Assembly (NCBI RefSeq): GCF_964204645.1 | Contig: NC_134029.1 | Coordinates: 12,886,850-12,950,849 of the forward strand | Direction: 5' to 3' | From: Tubulanus polymorphus | Taxonomy: Eukaryota > Nemertea > Palaeonemertea > Tubulaniformes > Tubulanidae | Length of the DNA stretch: 64,000 bases | Shown here: one piece after another, positions 13,101 through 25,108 of the stretch | Layout of the letters: each line of letters begins with the position of its first letter | Position numbering within the stretch: position 1 is the stretch's first letter | Translations under genes and position numbers: made by a program | The notes under the pieces: generated by a model | What the model was told of the DNA's origin: nothing | Database searches by the model: none | What the model saw: the letters and a program-made list of their open reading frames with translations, nothing else

Positions 13101-13547
13101 GGTGGGGTGATAAACGCCATGGTGTAACAAGTACCACTTTAACTGTTTATCTGTTTTTTCCACTTCATCGCTGGGAAAAATCTCTGCAAACCCACTTTCT
13201 ATAACACCGTTCATGAACGTGACGTAATCTTTACGTAGTTTATCGTCATTAACTAATTTCTTCTTCAAGGATTTCAAACGTGATTCCGCTACGGACTTGT
13301 TGTTTGGGAGTTTGACGTCGCTCCGTAAAGGTAACGGGATCTCATAGTGACCATCGACTTTTCTTAAATTACTTTTACGATCGATGAACATTTTATCTTC
13401 TACAGACCACTGTTTTTCGTCATCGATTACACGTTCAGGAAAGTCTTGATTATATGTTTCTTTAATCTGACGTTCGAGTGTTTCCAGCTTCTGATCTTCT
13501 GACAACACGGTAGTACGAGACACCAACGTTGTTGAATTTACGATCAT
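10125..13547 (-). CDS. pol: BEL/Pao Pol polyprotein (RT, RNase H, integrase)
   Basis: An uninterrupted 1140-codon frame encoding the replication enzymes of the retrotransposon. RT: entry motif YEIPLPLRSDVKLP at about residue 68, catalytic VSADIEAMF at about 196, FYVDD at about 277-281, ITRRGILSVVSGVFDPLG downstream. RNase H: HYFTDARE, PRLELTAASLAVRMN and FWTDSMSVL at roughly 470-570. Integrase: HHCC zinc segment with HRAVGHLG and CVSCREY, core NTGIDYFGP, GSDNGSN and HFGGIWERM, then the RRWRQVQYMASVFWKRW C-terminal domain. The ATG at 13547 is probably not the native start: the same frame continues upstream into the gag-protease ORF and is interrupted only by a TGA at 13566-13568. Whether that stop is a mutation or a readthrough site cannot be told from one copy. 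Confidence 0.93.
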   Translation of the reverse strand: MIVNSTTLVSRTTVLSEDQKLETLERQIKETYNQDFPERVIDDEKQWSVEDKMFIDRKSNLRKVDGHYEIPLPLRSDVKLPNNKSVAESRLKSLKKKLVNDDKLRKDYVTFMNGVIESGFAEIFPSDEVEKTDKQLKWYLLHHGVYHPTKHKLRTVFDAAATYLGVSLNDALLQGPDLTNSLFGVLLRFREKPVAVSADIEAMFHQVRVPKEHCDYLRFLWWKNGDLDSEPVCYRMVVHLFGATSSPSCANLPLRTAAEQARESAGTIVKDSVMRSFYVDDYLRSYNTDDEAISIFSGTVEACDEGGFRLHKIVSNSRQVIKAFDSREWASSVVSLDMENLPTERALGVVWDAETDELTFNIRMDRDKPITRRGILSVVSGVFDPLGLAAPFVLPAKILLQVLCKAKLGWDEDIGKVSQKSFETWKAGIISLERIRIPRCIKPVDVEVVKYELHYFTDAREIGCGVVCYLRCLDKNKNATCRIITSKSKVAPLKKISIPRLELTAASLAVRMNKSILNELEITINQIVFWTDSMSVLRYIANNSARYQTFVANRVNIIREGSQVDQWRYVRTSENPADYASRGINPSKSTVANEFWFRGPDFLNLNVDDWPTDSSDRTLPDDDVEVKRNVIVVNSATLKPIHPIEKLADRFSCWQKFKRSVAWWIQCVRRLRDKVKGTVNSYKRYLTPVMLNEAENRIIQHVQKNSFPKEMITLNHKNPYVTKDSPLYRLDPYIKDGLIRVGGRISRASIPFDEKHQIILPKQVRVSVLIIEDAHRAVGHLGKNSIMAYIRKRFWITHATGKIKSITDKCVSCREYHGKPGKQKMADVPEERLAVDKPPFANTGIDYFGPIEIKSGRSKVERYGVVLTCMTSRAIHLESANSLETDSCVNAIRRFIARRGAVKHIGSDNGSNLVGAQNDLKQALTTLDQEKISKFCAKHDIEWDSNPPLASHFGGIWERMIRTVGKILFHLMRDQSKSLNDEMLNTILCESEMIVNNRPLYDFESNNPNDPKPLTPNHLLLLEPKSDLPIGVFDRKDSYANRRWRQVQYMASVFWKRWSDEYMKLLQIRSTWNRTRKNVAVGDVVLIVDSSIRNSWVRGIVSCVELDSKGLVRAATGKTSASEFRRPVDKLCVLLEVDSS

Positions 13548-13565
13548 ATGATTCTGTAAGACGTT

Positions 13566-15574
13566 TCATACTAGCCAACCTAGTCTGGTTTTGGTGGCGT
13601 GAGGACTGCCACTAGGTCCGGAGACAAAGTCTCGTGGACTGTACGCGTCTGGCACGTTACCCCCTAGGAGTAAACCTAAGGTGATGCCACTATGATCAGG
13701 CATATAAATTTCACTTAGGTGGGGCCATTGTCCAATGTCATCTTGATTGACGATATGACCAGCGGTAACCGGTATCTCCTCTATGGCGTACAAGGGCGGT
13801 AGTTGTACAACTTCAAAGTTTTCCTCATCTGACGCTCTGATTTCAAGGCCGAAAGCCTTTTCTGTTTTTAGGTCGCTACCCTGGGGCTGGCTCACGGTCC
13901 CTAGCTTTAATGTAACTGGCTTAGTACGGTTACAGATTTCATCTACTAAACTTTTACGGATAAAAGAGACTTCGCTTCCATTGTCCATAAAGGCATATGT
14001 GACGATTTCTTTTAAACCATTCTGAGCTCGTAGGCGTACTGGAACTACGGTCATCTTCGCCTTTGCGTCTAACGATTGCCGAAGTTGGTTCACTAGCGTG
14101 GCGCCTGTGACTGCTTTTTCAGTTTTTGTTGTCACAGTTTCAGTTTCTGTGGTCACGCCAGACTTCGAATTGGGTGATCGATGAATGACAGTTGGATGTC
14201 GTTTACCGCAGTCTTTTTCTTTACAAGTAGACCTTGCTTTGCATTCATTGGCCCGGTGGCCGCTTTTTGCGCAACCGAAGCACAACCAGTTTTTACGGAA
14301 ATAATCTATTCTATCATCTAAGGGTTTGCGTTTCAGTTCAAAACAATTATCGAGAAAATGCCCTTCCTTGTTACAGAATACACAACGCGAGGTCGAATAT
14401 TGATTTGATGTACTAGTAATGGTGGTGGCTGCTGCCACAAAAGTCTGTTTACTCTTATTAGATTTACTTGCTTTAGGATCTACAGAAGATAATGCAGTGC
14501 GTCCATAAATTGGGTCACAAGCTTTACGACTTTCTTTTCTAATAAAAGTAACGAGGTCGTCAAAGGCAACGCTTCGCCCTTTCTCTTTCAGGTTACAAAC
14601 AACGTTACGCCATCTCTCTTGTAGACCATACGATAATTTATTTACTATTCGTTTAATATTGTCGGGATACTCTAACAGTTTTACACCTTTTAAATCGATA
14701 ATTGCGTTTTGGCATTCCATAAGGAACATTCCGAGCTCGTCCAGCAATTTCGGATTGTCCTGCTTTACTATAGGCCATTCCAATGCCTTTTTAACGTAAG
14801 CGCTAGCTATTATCTCCTTGTCGCCATATCTTATTTCTAGTTCTTTCATGGCACTAGGAAAACCAACTGACGAGTCCAGCTGGCCGTAGCCAACTATGGC
14901 CTTATGAGCTTCACCGCCGGTATATTGCTCGAGATAGTTCATACATTCATCCTTGTCATCAGAGTTGGCGATTATTTTATGTTTAAACTGCCTAACGAAC
15001 CGGTTATATTCTAAAGGATCACCGTCGAACCTTTTTAATTGCGATGTTGGCTTATTCAAATGTCTAACTATTGCCTGTGTATCCGTTAATTCAGGTGGGT
15101 CCTTTATGTGCACGTCGTTTTCTAACGGTAGAACGGGTACGAACGGCTGTGCACCGGGACTTAGATCAGAATCGATCCCTTTGTTAGATTTTAGCCAGTC
15201 TTCGACCTTGACCTCTGATAATAACTCGTTGTTGTTGTCGAGGACTACGCTTCCTGCTTCTGATTCCCGTTCTATATTTTCTATGGCGCTTAACTCAGCC
15301 TGACAACAAGCAAGTTCCTTTCTTTTTCCAGTTCTCTCATCTCTTCTTCAGTCTTAAGCTGCTGTAATTTCTTTTCGGACTCTAATTTCAAGAAACTTAG
15401 CTGTGCTGTGGCTCTAGCGGCTTTGGCGGCTGTTTCCAATCTTAGCAATTGACTCGATGCAGTTTTCTTTGACTGGGACGATGATCTGCTTGACGCTTTA
15501 CTAGTATTAGCGACCGTGCGACGTTTCTCCATCATTTCGGCTGCCCGTAGGAAGGTGTTTACTGTGTCTTCCAT
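13566..15574 (-). pseudogene. gag: BEL copy 2 gag and protease
   Basis: Gag followed by the aspartic protease. An ATG at 15574 starts a charged, coiled-coil N-terminus (about 94 codons, to 15290). The frame then shifts by one around 15300-15330 into the long frame ending at 13566. The shifted frame contains the Pao capsid-like region (LNKPTSQLKRFDGDP onward), zinc knuckles CVFCNKEGHFLDNC and CFGCAKSGHRANEC, a CKEKDCGKRH motif, and then the protease with the active-site segment YAFMDNGSEVSF and the downstream LGLLLGG. The protease motif is DNG rather than the usual DTG or DSG. Product may still be made by frameshifting, but mutation is simpler. Confidence 0.87.
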
Positions 15575-15610
15575 CTTTATTCTTTCTGTTCTGGTACTGT
15601 TTCGTAATTA

Positions 15611-16262
15611 TGTAGATTGAGAGTCATCAATAAATCTAATAACCATAAGTCAGATATTCATAATGCGTTGTCTTTTCTTTATTCCGTTTTCAACGATTAC
15701 TGTAAGATACAAAATAAGGAATACTAAATTTCAGGCATTTAAACCAGCAGGAGCTGCCACCTTTACTCACATGCCAGATTAAGCTCTCACAGAAAATCAT
15801 GATTTATGCCAATTTATAAGGCATAATAATAGAATTACAAATTTGCACATTAATAATACATCTCTAAGGCAATTGATAAGTCGAATGACAAAATGTAATA
15901 TGCTTAATTCTCTCTAGAAATAATGCACCGAAACTTCACAACAATCCAAAATTGAACATGGCGCCGGGCGGAAGTTAAATCGCGTCCACGAGGAAACAAT
16001 TAAAACCATTATTATGCACTTTATAGAGTAAATAGCACTTACACAAATAACTAAAACTATGCATTGACAATTAAACTAAAATAATAAAAAGCTTACCGAA
16101 ACATTTTACCTTCTTAAGGAACTAAAATTGACTTCAACTACAGAACTGTTTCAGACTTGTTACATCATTGCGCATGCGCAAGTATCTCTCGGTCATGCTA
16201 ATAAAGCGACAAAAAACGTCTAAACTCCAGAACAACAGAGCGGGCGGGATTTGACCGTAACA
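15611..16262 (-). repeat. 5' LTR of BEL copy 2 (right)
   Basis: 652 bp, partner of 8998-9648. On the minus strand the internal region next to it reads TAATTACGAAACAGTACC, which resembles the same position of copy 1 (TAATTGACGAA) and not a textbook tRNA primer-binding site. Confidence 0.94.
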
Positions 16263-16990
16263 CATGATACAACAACAATTCATTCTGTGCATGTTGAGCC
16301 CATTCAATTTAATACGTATAACTTCTCATTCTTGAGAAAACCTCAGTTGTATCTCAGAAAATCAACATCCGAACACACACAGTGACCTACGATAGACAAT
16401 CAACAGAATATTTGTAAATAAGTATTCATTTACTGTTCACAAGTTTTAATAAAAGACATTGAAGTGAAGTAAGTGAAGTTACCTGTCGTAGGCTAATATT
16501 TTCACCATACTGATAGACTCCTAATATCTAGTGTCACATTCAGCATAACCAATCAATCATCTTAAGTGAACAAACAAATTGCCGGTGTCGTGGCCTCTGC
16601 TGCATGGCTAGGTTCAGTTCAGTAAGTCAGTCAGTAGAAATTGGTTATTCCATCTCAAGTTCGTCGGTGGTTGTCGATTGACGACCGTTCCTTTGAGCAG
16701 GGTAGATTTTGATGGTGCTCTAACGGAGACATACTGCCTTGTATGTCGATATCTTCGAGGCCACACGCAGTACAGGTTCTCGCAGAAGCGTTACCTGATA
16801 GTTTTGGTCGAGATTCTTTCTTCCATTGATGTAAAAACCGACTTTTAAGAGGTCCATGGAACGTAAATCGAGACACTATGGAGGCGGCCATGTTACATTG
16901 TTCACGTGATGAAATACTGAAATCTGATTGGATCCGTATATTCCGCGGAAGATGGCGGACGGGTTAAACCTGTCCTATTCTGACTGCGAA
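16263..16990. repeat. Second copy of the host repeat flanking the BEL elements
   Basis: Similar with many substitutions to about 370-870, including the blocks AAGAGGTCCATGGAACGTAA and CTGAAATCTGATTGGATCCG. A 78-codon minus-strand ORF (16655-16891) lies in it. The first copy has recognisable similarity in part of that frame (a GNASA...C..CG segment) but also an indel, so coding status is unproven. Minus-strand donor-like site at about 16481. Confidence 0.55.
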
Positions 16991-18058
16991 TGCAGGTGGC
17001 GCTGAATTGGACAGGCGACCAGTCTAGGCAAAACCTGTCCCATATTGAATGGGACAGGTAACCAGTCTAACGCTGCAGCGTGTAGCGGAAATTCCCTTGT
17101 GATTGCGCCGAGAGCGCCAAATTCAAAATCAATTTCCTTTAATCGCCATAGAATAGAGATAGCGTCACGAAATAATCGCCACAGATAGCGTCATAATGTC
17201 ATAATGTTATAACTACTTTATCAAACGTTAATCATCCGTCTTGTTCCTTTATGGCTGTTATATATCCGGGCCAAATTTCCAGTTTATGCTGCAGCACGAA
17301 CTCGCGTCCGGTCGAGTTGTGTTCGGTTAAGGATTTCACCCAGACTATGTTCTTACCGAGTTTTAAACTATCCGGGGAATCACTTTTCCGCAGTTGTTAA
17401 ACCGCGTGAGGAATAGAATCCTTATTTCTTGAATCTTCTTATACTAGACCATTTTAGCCATTTTAATTCCAACCAAGATGAAGAATCCCTGTAGTGGTAG
17501 TTCAAGAGGAGGTGTTATCGAGTCGGCCCTGGGGCCGGGTTCAGATATTGGGATCTGTCTATCGTCACTGACATTTCCGCTTCAGACTCAAGCCTTTTAT
17601 TTATTTAATTTCATAGTTGTACCTCTCACCCTTCTCTCCCCCTAAATGTTCTTTCATAGCGTGAGTTAACCACATTTCGTACGAAATATTAGTTGAACGT
17701 GATTAGGCTGACGAGCCGTCATTTAGTGAGATATTGTGACCTTATCCTAGGGGTCTACTAGTATTACGAGTATTAAGAGTATTACGAGTATTAAAGGTAT
17801 TACGAGTATTAAAAGTATTACGAGTATAAAAAGTATTACTATGAATGAGCACTACGAGTAGCGAGCAACATTCCATTTATAAATTTTGCGTTGTTGAGGC
17901 AATAAACATGTCTAACGTTACGTTTTACGAATAACGGTCTTATGTCTTTATTGAGTGGATTTCTGAGTCCGAGTCAGTTCAACCAGTTTCGGGAACAACT
18001 CTGGAACCGATAATGACGCGCTACCCAGAACGTGTCACAACCCAAGTGGCAATCACCC
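16991..18058. other. Non-coding, small palindromes and a simple repeat
   Basis: No gene. 16975-17075 holds two hairpin-like inverted repeats built from AACCTGTCC...GGACAGG, related to one near 868-910. 17757-17845 is a degenerate (TATTACGAG)n array. AATAAACATG and AT-rich stretches near 17900 could be part of an old LTR, which I cannot support further. Confidence 0.45.
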
Positions 18059-18388
18059 CATCCTCGCTTGGCGGGGTTCCAGTATCACTCCCGAACGCGC
18101 TTCCACCAGCCCCCTGGCCTCACGAAGCGTGATTTCATTACTGGCGCTGTTGCGCATGACGTCATATATCGATTTGCGAAATACTTCCTTGTTCGGTAAA
18201 ACGTTCGCTGATTGGTCCATTTAACGGGAAAACAAACAGATGTCTACCGTCGGTTTGTTACAAGCGCTGTGATTGGTACGACCGGATTCTGGTCGGCTAG
18301 TAACGACTCCAACGACTCGTGAGGTCAAGGGATTCGGGGAACAGCTTTAGCGTAGTGGGTTCGAATCACTTGACGGGTGAAGATGCAA
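18059..18388 (+). repeat. Dispersed repeat with tRNA-like B box, copy 1
   Basis: About 330 bp matching the reverse complement of 44435-44740 with moderate divergence. Near its 3' end is a tRNA-like stretch (about 18314-18376) with GAGGTCAAG, an A-box-like element, and GGTTCGAATC at 18358-18367, a good RNA polymerase III B box. The roughly 250 bp upstream are shared too, so this is either an unusual SINE or a mobile element that captured a tRNA relic. Confidence 0.6.
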
Positions 18389-19369
18389 TCACCCCGATTT
18401 CAAACTATTATAAATTGAAGATTTCAGAGGTGGCACGATGATTTGTTTGCGGGCCGCCTACAAATCACCAGGAAACGAAGAAAAATAGTTCATATGAAGT
18501 AGAAGATTAAGAAATTATATAAACGGAAGCCAAATCATTCATTACGAGCGGGTGGATCCGATTGTTTTTTGAATTTTTGCCACGCTGGGCGGCCCCGCAA
18601 CCGCCAATTCGTTCGTTGGAATTAATACAATTTATATCTCCCAGTTTTGATGTGATTGGGATTTTGAAAAATCAATCTTGTGAGAATAGAATGGTACCGG
18701 TATTAGTAGTACGTATTTATAGTTTAGTATCACGTAGTAATAGACTGCTTAGCGGGTGGATGATATCCTCGTTAGTAAGCCTGTACCATGAAGTTCGTTC
18801 ATTGGGTTATCATAAAGCCGTTCGTCTAAAATAATCCAGACGGAAAATACGGACCGAACCTCAACTGCATATTAAAACACAACAAGGTGACAACTGCAGT
18901 CCTTGGTATGCCGATGTGATGAATAAATTCGACGATCATACAAACATTTCGGGGACAAAAATCAGCCGTCAGATAATTTCCTAGTATTGGCAGTTAAGTC
19001 CAACTTTCCCTAGTTGAACAGCTCACAGACTTGGAATCATACCGAAAATAGCAATAGTGGAATTTATTCCTATTTCACTCGGAATAAACCGAGGAAAAAT
19101 TTTGTGCTGTGGCGTACGATGGCGATCAAGATAACTTTTGAAATCTAAGAATAGTTGATTCCTAGCCTTAGTTTCATCAAGCGACTCCCTTTTGTTAAAA
19201 TGTTATCATTCCTAGCTCACAAACAATATAAACCTCGAAAATCACTAACTATAATGATTCTAGATCTCGAGTCGGAAGTTACTAATAATCCCTTAATTTG
19301 AAATTAAACTAGTGATGTCCAGCTCAGAGACTCGAAATTTACACAAACACTCGTGAAAAAAGGGCGATG
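18389..19369. other. Non-coding stretch
   Basis: No supported gene. A 90-codon ORF at 18562-18834 has no recognisable features. Confidence 0.4.
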
Positions 19370-20345
19370 ATTAATTAACTCAGAAACTCAGAATGTACTA
19401 ACAAAATCACTTTTGAAATTAAAAGGGCAATGATTTCAGCTCACAGAAACTCGGAATTTACCTACAAAGTCACTTGCGAAATTTAAAAAAAGATGATTTC
19501 AGCTCAGAAACTCAGAATTTACATAAATCACTTATGAAATGCGATGATTTCACTGCAGAAATGTAGCAGTGTGACATCGCTCTCTTGAAAAGAATCCATT
19601 GTTGTTCTGGTGAGTTGTGTGTGATCCCGGTTGTAACTGCGAAATTAAAAGGGCGATGATTTCAGTTCAGAAACTCGGAATTTACCTAAAAGTCACTTGC
19701 GAAATTAAAAGGGCGATGATTTCGGCTAAGAAACTCGGAATTTACCTAAAAGTCGCTTGCGAAATTAAAAGGGCGATGATTTCGGCTCAGAAACTCGGAA
19801 TTTACCTAAAAGTCGCTTTCGAAATTAAAAGGGCGAACATTTCGGCTCAGAAACTAGGAATTTGCCTAAAAAGTCGCTGGTGAAATTAAAAGGGCGATGA
19901 TTTCGGCTCAGAAACTCGAAATTTACCTAAAAAGTCGCTTGTGAAATTAAAAGGGCGATCATTTCGGCTCAGAAACTCGAAATTTACCAAAAAAGTCGCT
20001 TGCGAAATTACAAGGGCGATGATTTGATCTCAAAAACTCGGAAAATACCTAAAAAGTCACTTGCGAAATTAAAAGAGCTCATTTCAGCTCAGAAACTCGG
20101 AATTTAGCTGTAAAGTGAATTGCGAAATTAACAAAAAGGGCGATGATTTCAGGTCAGAAACTCGGAATTTAGCTACAAAGTCACTTCCGAAATTAAAAGA
20201 GCGATCATTTCAGCTCAGAAACTCAGAATTTACCTACAGAATCTCTTGCGAAATTAAAAGGGCGATGATTTCAGGTCAGAAACTCGGAAAATACCTCAAA
20301 AGTCACTTGTGGAAATAAAAGGGCGATGATTTCAACTCAGAAACA
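19370..20345. repeat. Minisatellite, about 60-bp unit
   Basis: Around 14-16 tandem, partly diverged units with the core GAAATTAAAAGGGCGATGAT followed by TTCGGCTCAGAAACTCGGAA and a TTTACCTAAAAAGTCRCTTG linker. The middle units (19640-19960) are the most regular, the edges the most decayed. ORFs through it are by-products of the repeat. Confidence 0.93.
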
Positions 20346-23300
20346 ATGAATTTACGTAGTCGGATACTCGCTTATATCACGATCACATTTATATCACGTG
20401 AATACTGATGGTCCAGAATTTTCTCCTCTTTTCTCTTTTCTGTTCCGACCCTTTTTTCTCGCTGTAAATCGATGATACATGTCAACAGTCGTTATTCTAG
20501 TTGTGAGAGTATATTGGAAAAAATAAACCCGAAATATTTCAGTGTTTTTAATCATTTCTTGTAGATATGGATTAAATTTTTCCCTTTACAAAAATTGATT
20601 GGAAGTCGTATAGTTTTTGGAAACGGCTGGAAATCGGAATTTTTCGAAGTCGAAGGATTTGTCTGGTCCCAAAAGATCCAACTTACGCAAGGCTTTTAGA
20701 CTTCGGATAAACCGTCGAAATCACTTTGCAATTTTAAAACTAGTTATTCATAGCTCAGGAAGTCGGAAGAAACCCCACTTCATCTCTCCTTACAGATTCG
20801 GATTTGGCACTGGAAATTATTTTTTTAAATGTGTTTTAGCTACCCCACTAAACAACAAGTCAACATGTTTAATGGATGGCTGAATTTTTAAATTTTGATG
20901 CTATGTATGTTGCGCTCATCTTAATCACTATTCTAAACATTTAGGCTAAGTAACATCACGATGTGAATGCATTACATGTAATATTATGATTGAAACAATA
21001 AAAATAAATCCATGCTTCAAAATATTTCGTATTGGGGTTTACGTCGAGTACTTCAGTAATTATCATTAAAATATATGATAGATTGCCAGAAAAATGTATG
21101 TGTAGGGCTGAACAGGTCATTCGTTGGGCTCTGCATCAAAGATCTGGTCTGCAGCAGCGATGTGGGGGCCTCGAGATATTGCATTAGAAGCCTTGGCAGT
21201 ACATAGGAATCGATCTGCATTCTGGGCCGACCACAATTCGATATTTTTCCTTCTATATATTTGAGATATTCGCCCAACGGTGTTGTCTTCCAGTCAAAAC
21301 TATACATGCATAAACTACTCAACTAAAACCCAATACGATAACGTGAACGTCGGAAATTGATGTCGGGGAATTGAACATATGTAGGCCCTAGTTGTATAAG
21401 GAATCAAGTATGCTGCATCGAATCGATCCTATTCCTTTTCAGCAATGGAAACACAACGCTATGGTCTTATTTGAAAATATCTTTATTAACATGTAAATAT
21501 GCACAAAATCTGTAGAGATATGATTAATTCTCGATGACTACAGCATTAATACATATGTGTCAAACCTACGATGGAGAACCGAAACATTTTTTTCTCAACT
21601 ATTTTTTCATTTTTTGACTGGTCCCCTGTTGTACAACCATGGACTCTTAGAAACAACATGCCATGCAACAGAAATAATCTATACTCACAATGGTTGTTAC
21701 GTGGTATGGCAATAATGAATATTCCGACACTTTTGATAATTACAGCACAAAATCAATCTTTTACACAGGGGTCATTTTAAACTATGTACGATATACATGT
21801 ACCTGAGGTTGATAGAAATTCCTCAAATCGAAAATAACTGAATCTAAATAGGGGAATCAATATTATACCTTGTAGACAAATGGCCATTTAACATCATTAT
21901 CAATACATAACATGGTTTTCATAAAAATTGACTAATACGTAGTAATGTATTCAAATTTTCAACTCCCGGTGTAGAGTATACTCATTAGTCACAGATTTCT
22001 ACAGGTATATAACATGTGACAGTGCTAATGATTATTGAATATGAAGAAAATCATACATTGGATAATATAGCAGCAATATTAGACAATTGGTGGTCACCAA
22101 TTTTAATAGGGGTAGACCTCTTACCTGCTTATACACCAGGGTCAAGGCAATCAATATAGGTTGGCAGGCTGTATGGTGCCAATGAAAAATTCAAGATGGC
22201 AGACATGGCTGTCATGTTGGACATATCATCTAGCTGATAGATCACCATTTTCAATATCACCTCTTACCTGTTCCAACTCATACACAAACTTTCAAGAAGA
22301 TTTATTAAGACTTACCGGCTGTAGAGTGCTAACAAACCTTACAGGAGGGTGGTGCAGGAGGGTTAGAGATTATTACAACATTGAACATTTGAAAGTTCAG
22401 ATGAGAAACTAAGCTTCTTTCGCAAGTTATTTTGTACCAATGGAGGCACGTGTCATACATGAGCAAAAATGGACTTCAGTAAAGCAAATGTCCATAAAAT
22501 TATACGATGCCCCTAGGAAAGGCATCAAGACAACACATCAAAGTGTAATGAAAACGTTAGAAAGAAACCTGATTCCATCTATGGACACTCATAATCCTCA
22601 AATGGACATAAATGTTTGAATATTCAATACAAGTTCATACCTGCAAATGGAAATCAATTATACACATTCACACATGGAATCAAAATTAGAAGTTGCGTTG
22701 GCAGAACCATAGAAGAGAATCTTCAATGACATAACAAAATAGAGAATATTCTATTTTCAGAGTACATTTTTAAACGAGGGGTCCAGGAACACTATGCCTA
22801 CTAGGAAAGTGGTATGAAATGCCCAAAAATCAGAAATTTCTATATTCTATGCCTCTTATACAGAAACCTTTGGAATTTACCACTAGAACTTGTCATGAGC
22901 TACAATTTTGCAATTATTGTAACAAAATAAGCCCAGATATCAATGTAATATGAAAATACTACGTTAATTGGCTATTCAGCGCTCACTGGTGACAATATAC
23001 AAAATCCAATGACCTTGAACCCCACCCAAATTATAGAACAAGTCATGAGCTACAATTGATTGCGGTTACTAAATATTAAACGGATAGGTACCAATATAAA
23101 TGGACGAATTGAAAATATTCAACAACTGCCCCTGATGGTGAGAAAAAAAACTGGGTGATCCCAATTTCACGTGAGGAGATGAAAACTATGACGGTGCTAA
23201 TAATTATCGATTATCAAGACTCAAATTTAACACCCGTTGAAATTTTTCCACTTACGAATGAGTATTCATCACACTAAGATGGCCACCAGCTGCAAAATAT

Positions 23301-25108
23301 TTGACTGATCAAAATATGTGTCTGATATGTTAAAGATCCCTTTCCTTATAATACCAATCACAAATTTCAACGAAAGATGGCAAACCATTAGGAAGCTACA
23401 GGTCTTGCACATTCAAGCCAAAAATAACCTTTTAGCATATAGAAAGGTTACAGGATGGCCATCTTGTAACCAATTGACCCAATTCTTCTAATGCTGATGG
23501 GTACAGGGGGACACATATAGTTCAAGATAATTGATCGATTTGCTTCAATTTTCATTGATAAAATGTGTAAAAAGCGTTGATTCTGGCGACGGTCATCTTG
23601 ATTCCAACAGGCTCAGTTTTAGGGCAGTCAAGCGGATGATAAGTGAATGCAATAGCCCACGGGGACTTAAGTCCCAGTTTAGCTAAAAATGAGAAACCTT
23701 TTAACACTTACCATTTATCATTTTTCAACATAACACTTACGGTACCAATTAACAGTTACCATATAACAAAGGGTTTATTATCAGGTCTTATCTAAATATC
23801 CGAAACCGCATAAAATCTAATTCTATTTTGTAAAAACAATCTAATTTCAATTTTAGTAAGCGTTCTTTCAATACCTAAAAATATTCCCATGATTGAAGTA
23901 AATGACTGATTTTGAATACACTCTACAGAAAACATTAAACATCACATAATGATTTCCACTTGCAGCCACCTTAACCAATCATCTCCATTGCTATGAAGTT
24001 CAACAATTTGCTCCTCGGCTTTATCATGAGTGATTCCATGAACCTCCATATATTATTATGAGTGTCTCCGGAAGAAGCACACGAAAAACATAATCCATAT
24101 TGGCCTACTGGAAGACACAAATATACTGATTGTTGCTGTACAGTTGCGATGGTACCTGGTACGTCAAGTTCACTGTAAGAGATCCATTTAAACATGAACA
24201 TATTAGATCAAAATCTACATGTAGTTACAGTGGAACCTGGCTATAACAAACTTAGACACAACAATTCATCACATATAAAGAACTAGCAAATGATCCTTCC
24301 AAAAATGGGCTTTATCATGATTGAATTGAAAATTCTGCTTCTTGTGGGTATTTTTTTCATCTTAACATTGGCCCCTTTTATTCATTTGATTGGTAGATAC
24401 AACATGTTTTATTTGGAAGGTGAATTGAGAAAGATATCCCTAAACTATTGTGACTTATGCTGTAAGTGCGGCAGAAGTGCTATTTTCGGGGGTTATCATG
24501 CGTGAGCAACGTAATTGTTTCATTTACCAAGATAACCTTTAGACCATTCAAACAGAAAGTTATCAGCGCGTGAAGATACAAACATCAATAAAACCTCGAC
24601 TACTGACTGGAACTGTAGTTTGGTCAATTGATACATTCAGCAAATATGGCCCATTATTCATACTTACACATTTTCTTTCCTCCTGCTTTATGATCATCAA
24701 GATATCGACATAAAATCTGAAATCATATCAAGTTTAATATAATTGCTATCGGCAATGTATACTTATAACATGCTAAGGTGATCTCTACTAATGTGATGTA
24801 CATGTATTATTCAAAGAAATCAACAATTTTCTAAATTTTTGAGATCACAATGGATCAAATCAATCAAATCAATCAAACACCAGTCTTTATTCAAAAGGTC
24901 CAAACCTGTCAAAATATGGAGGAACAGAAGAAAAAGGTTGAGAAAAAAAAGTAATACTTAGCTTTGGAAAATGCTGCCTAGATATCCACGATTTTTATTT
25001 AGCAAATTAACCAAATCATCATAACTGCGAAACCTCTCTGTAAGAAAACAGAAGAAAATCAAATATATTTTTTGACTAGGAAGATGTACTAAGTATGGGC
25101 TTGCCATT
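20346..25108. other. Long non-coding stretch with old repeats
   Basis: No gene supported; ORFs are short and featureless. Diverged dispersed-repeat segments recur (GACAGTGCTAATGATTATTG at about 22018 and a similar GACGGTGCTAATAATTATCG at about 23190). 24229-24270 (ACAGTGGAACCTGGCTATAA) looks like one end of a pogo-type MITE with no partner end found. 24850-24900, (ATCAA)n next to AGTCTTTATTCAAA, resembles the 3' tail of a LINE on the minus strand. Confidence 0.4.

Larger units (their letters stand above)
8993..16267 (-). mobile_element. BEL/Pao LTR retrotransposon, copy 2 (nearly intact)
   Basis: Full-length element on the minus strand, LTRs at 8998-9648 and 15611-16262, TSD CATGA on both sides (8993-8997, 16263-16267). 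Gag-protease and Pol lie in order from right to left. Only two obvious lesions are seen: a frameshift near 15300-15330 in gag and an in-frame TGA at 13566-13568 between the protease-containing part and RT. The LTRs differ at only a handful of places, so the insertion is younger than copy 1. Confidence 0.96.

Noticed and set aside
16655-16891. Host coding exon on the minus strand
   Set aside because: Partial similarity of the frame in the sister repeat is broken by an indel; not enough to call a gene.
19617-19883. 88-codon ORF with repeated EIKRAMIS motif
   Set aside because: It is the 60-bp minisatellite read in one frame; the unit length is a multiple of three.
21053-21322. 89-codon minus-strand ORF
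   Set aside because: No recognisable domain and no support from neighbours.
24290-24505. 71-codon membrane-like ORF
   Set aside because: Lies just after a MITE-like end, no upstream signal and no homology recognised.
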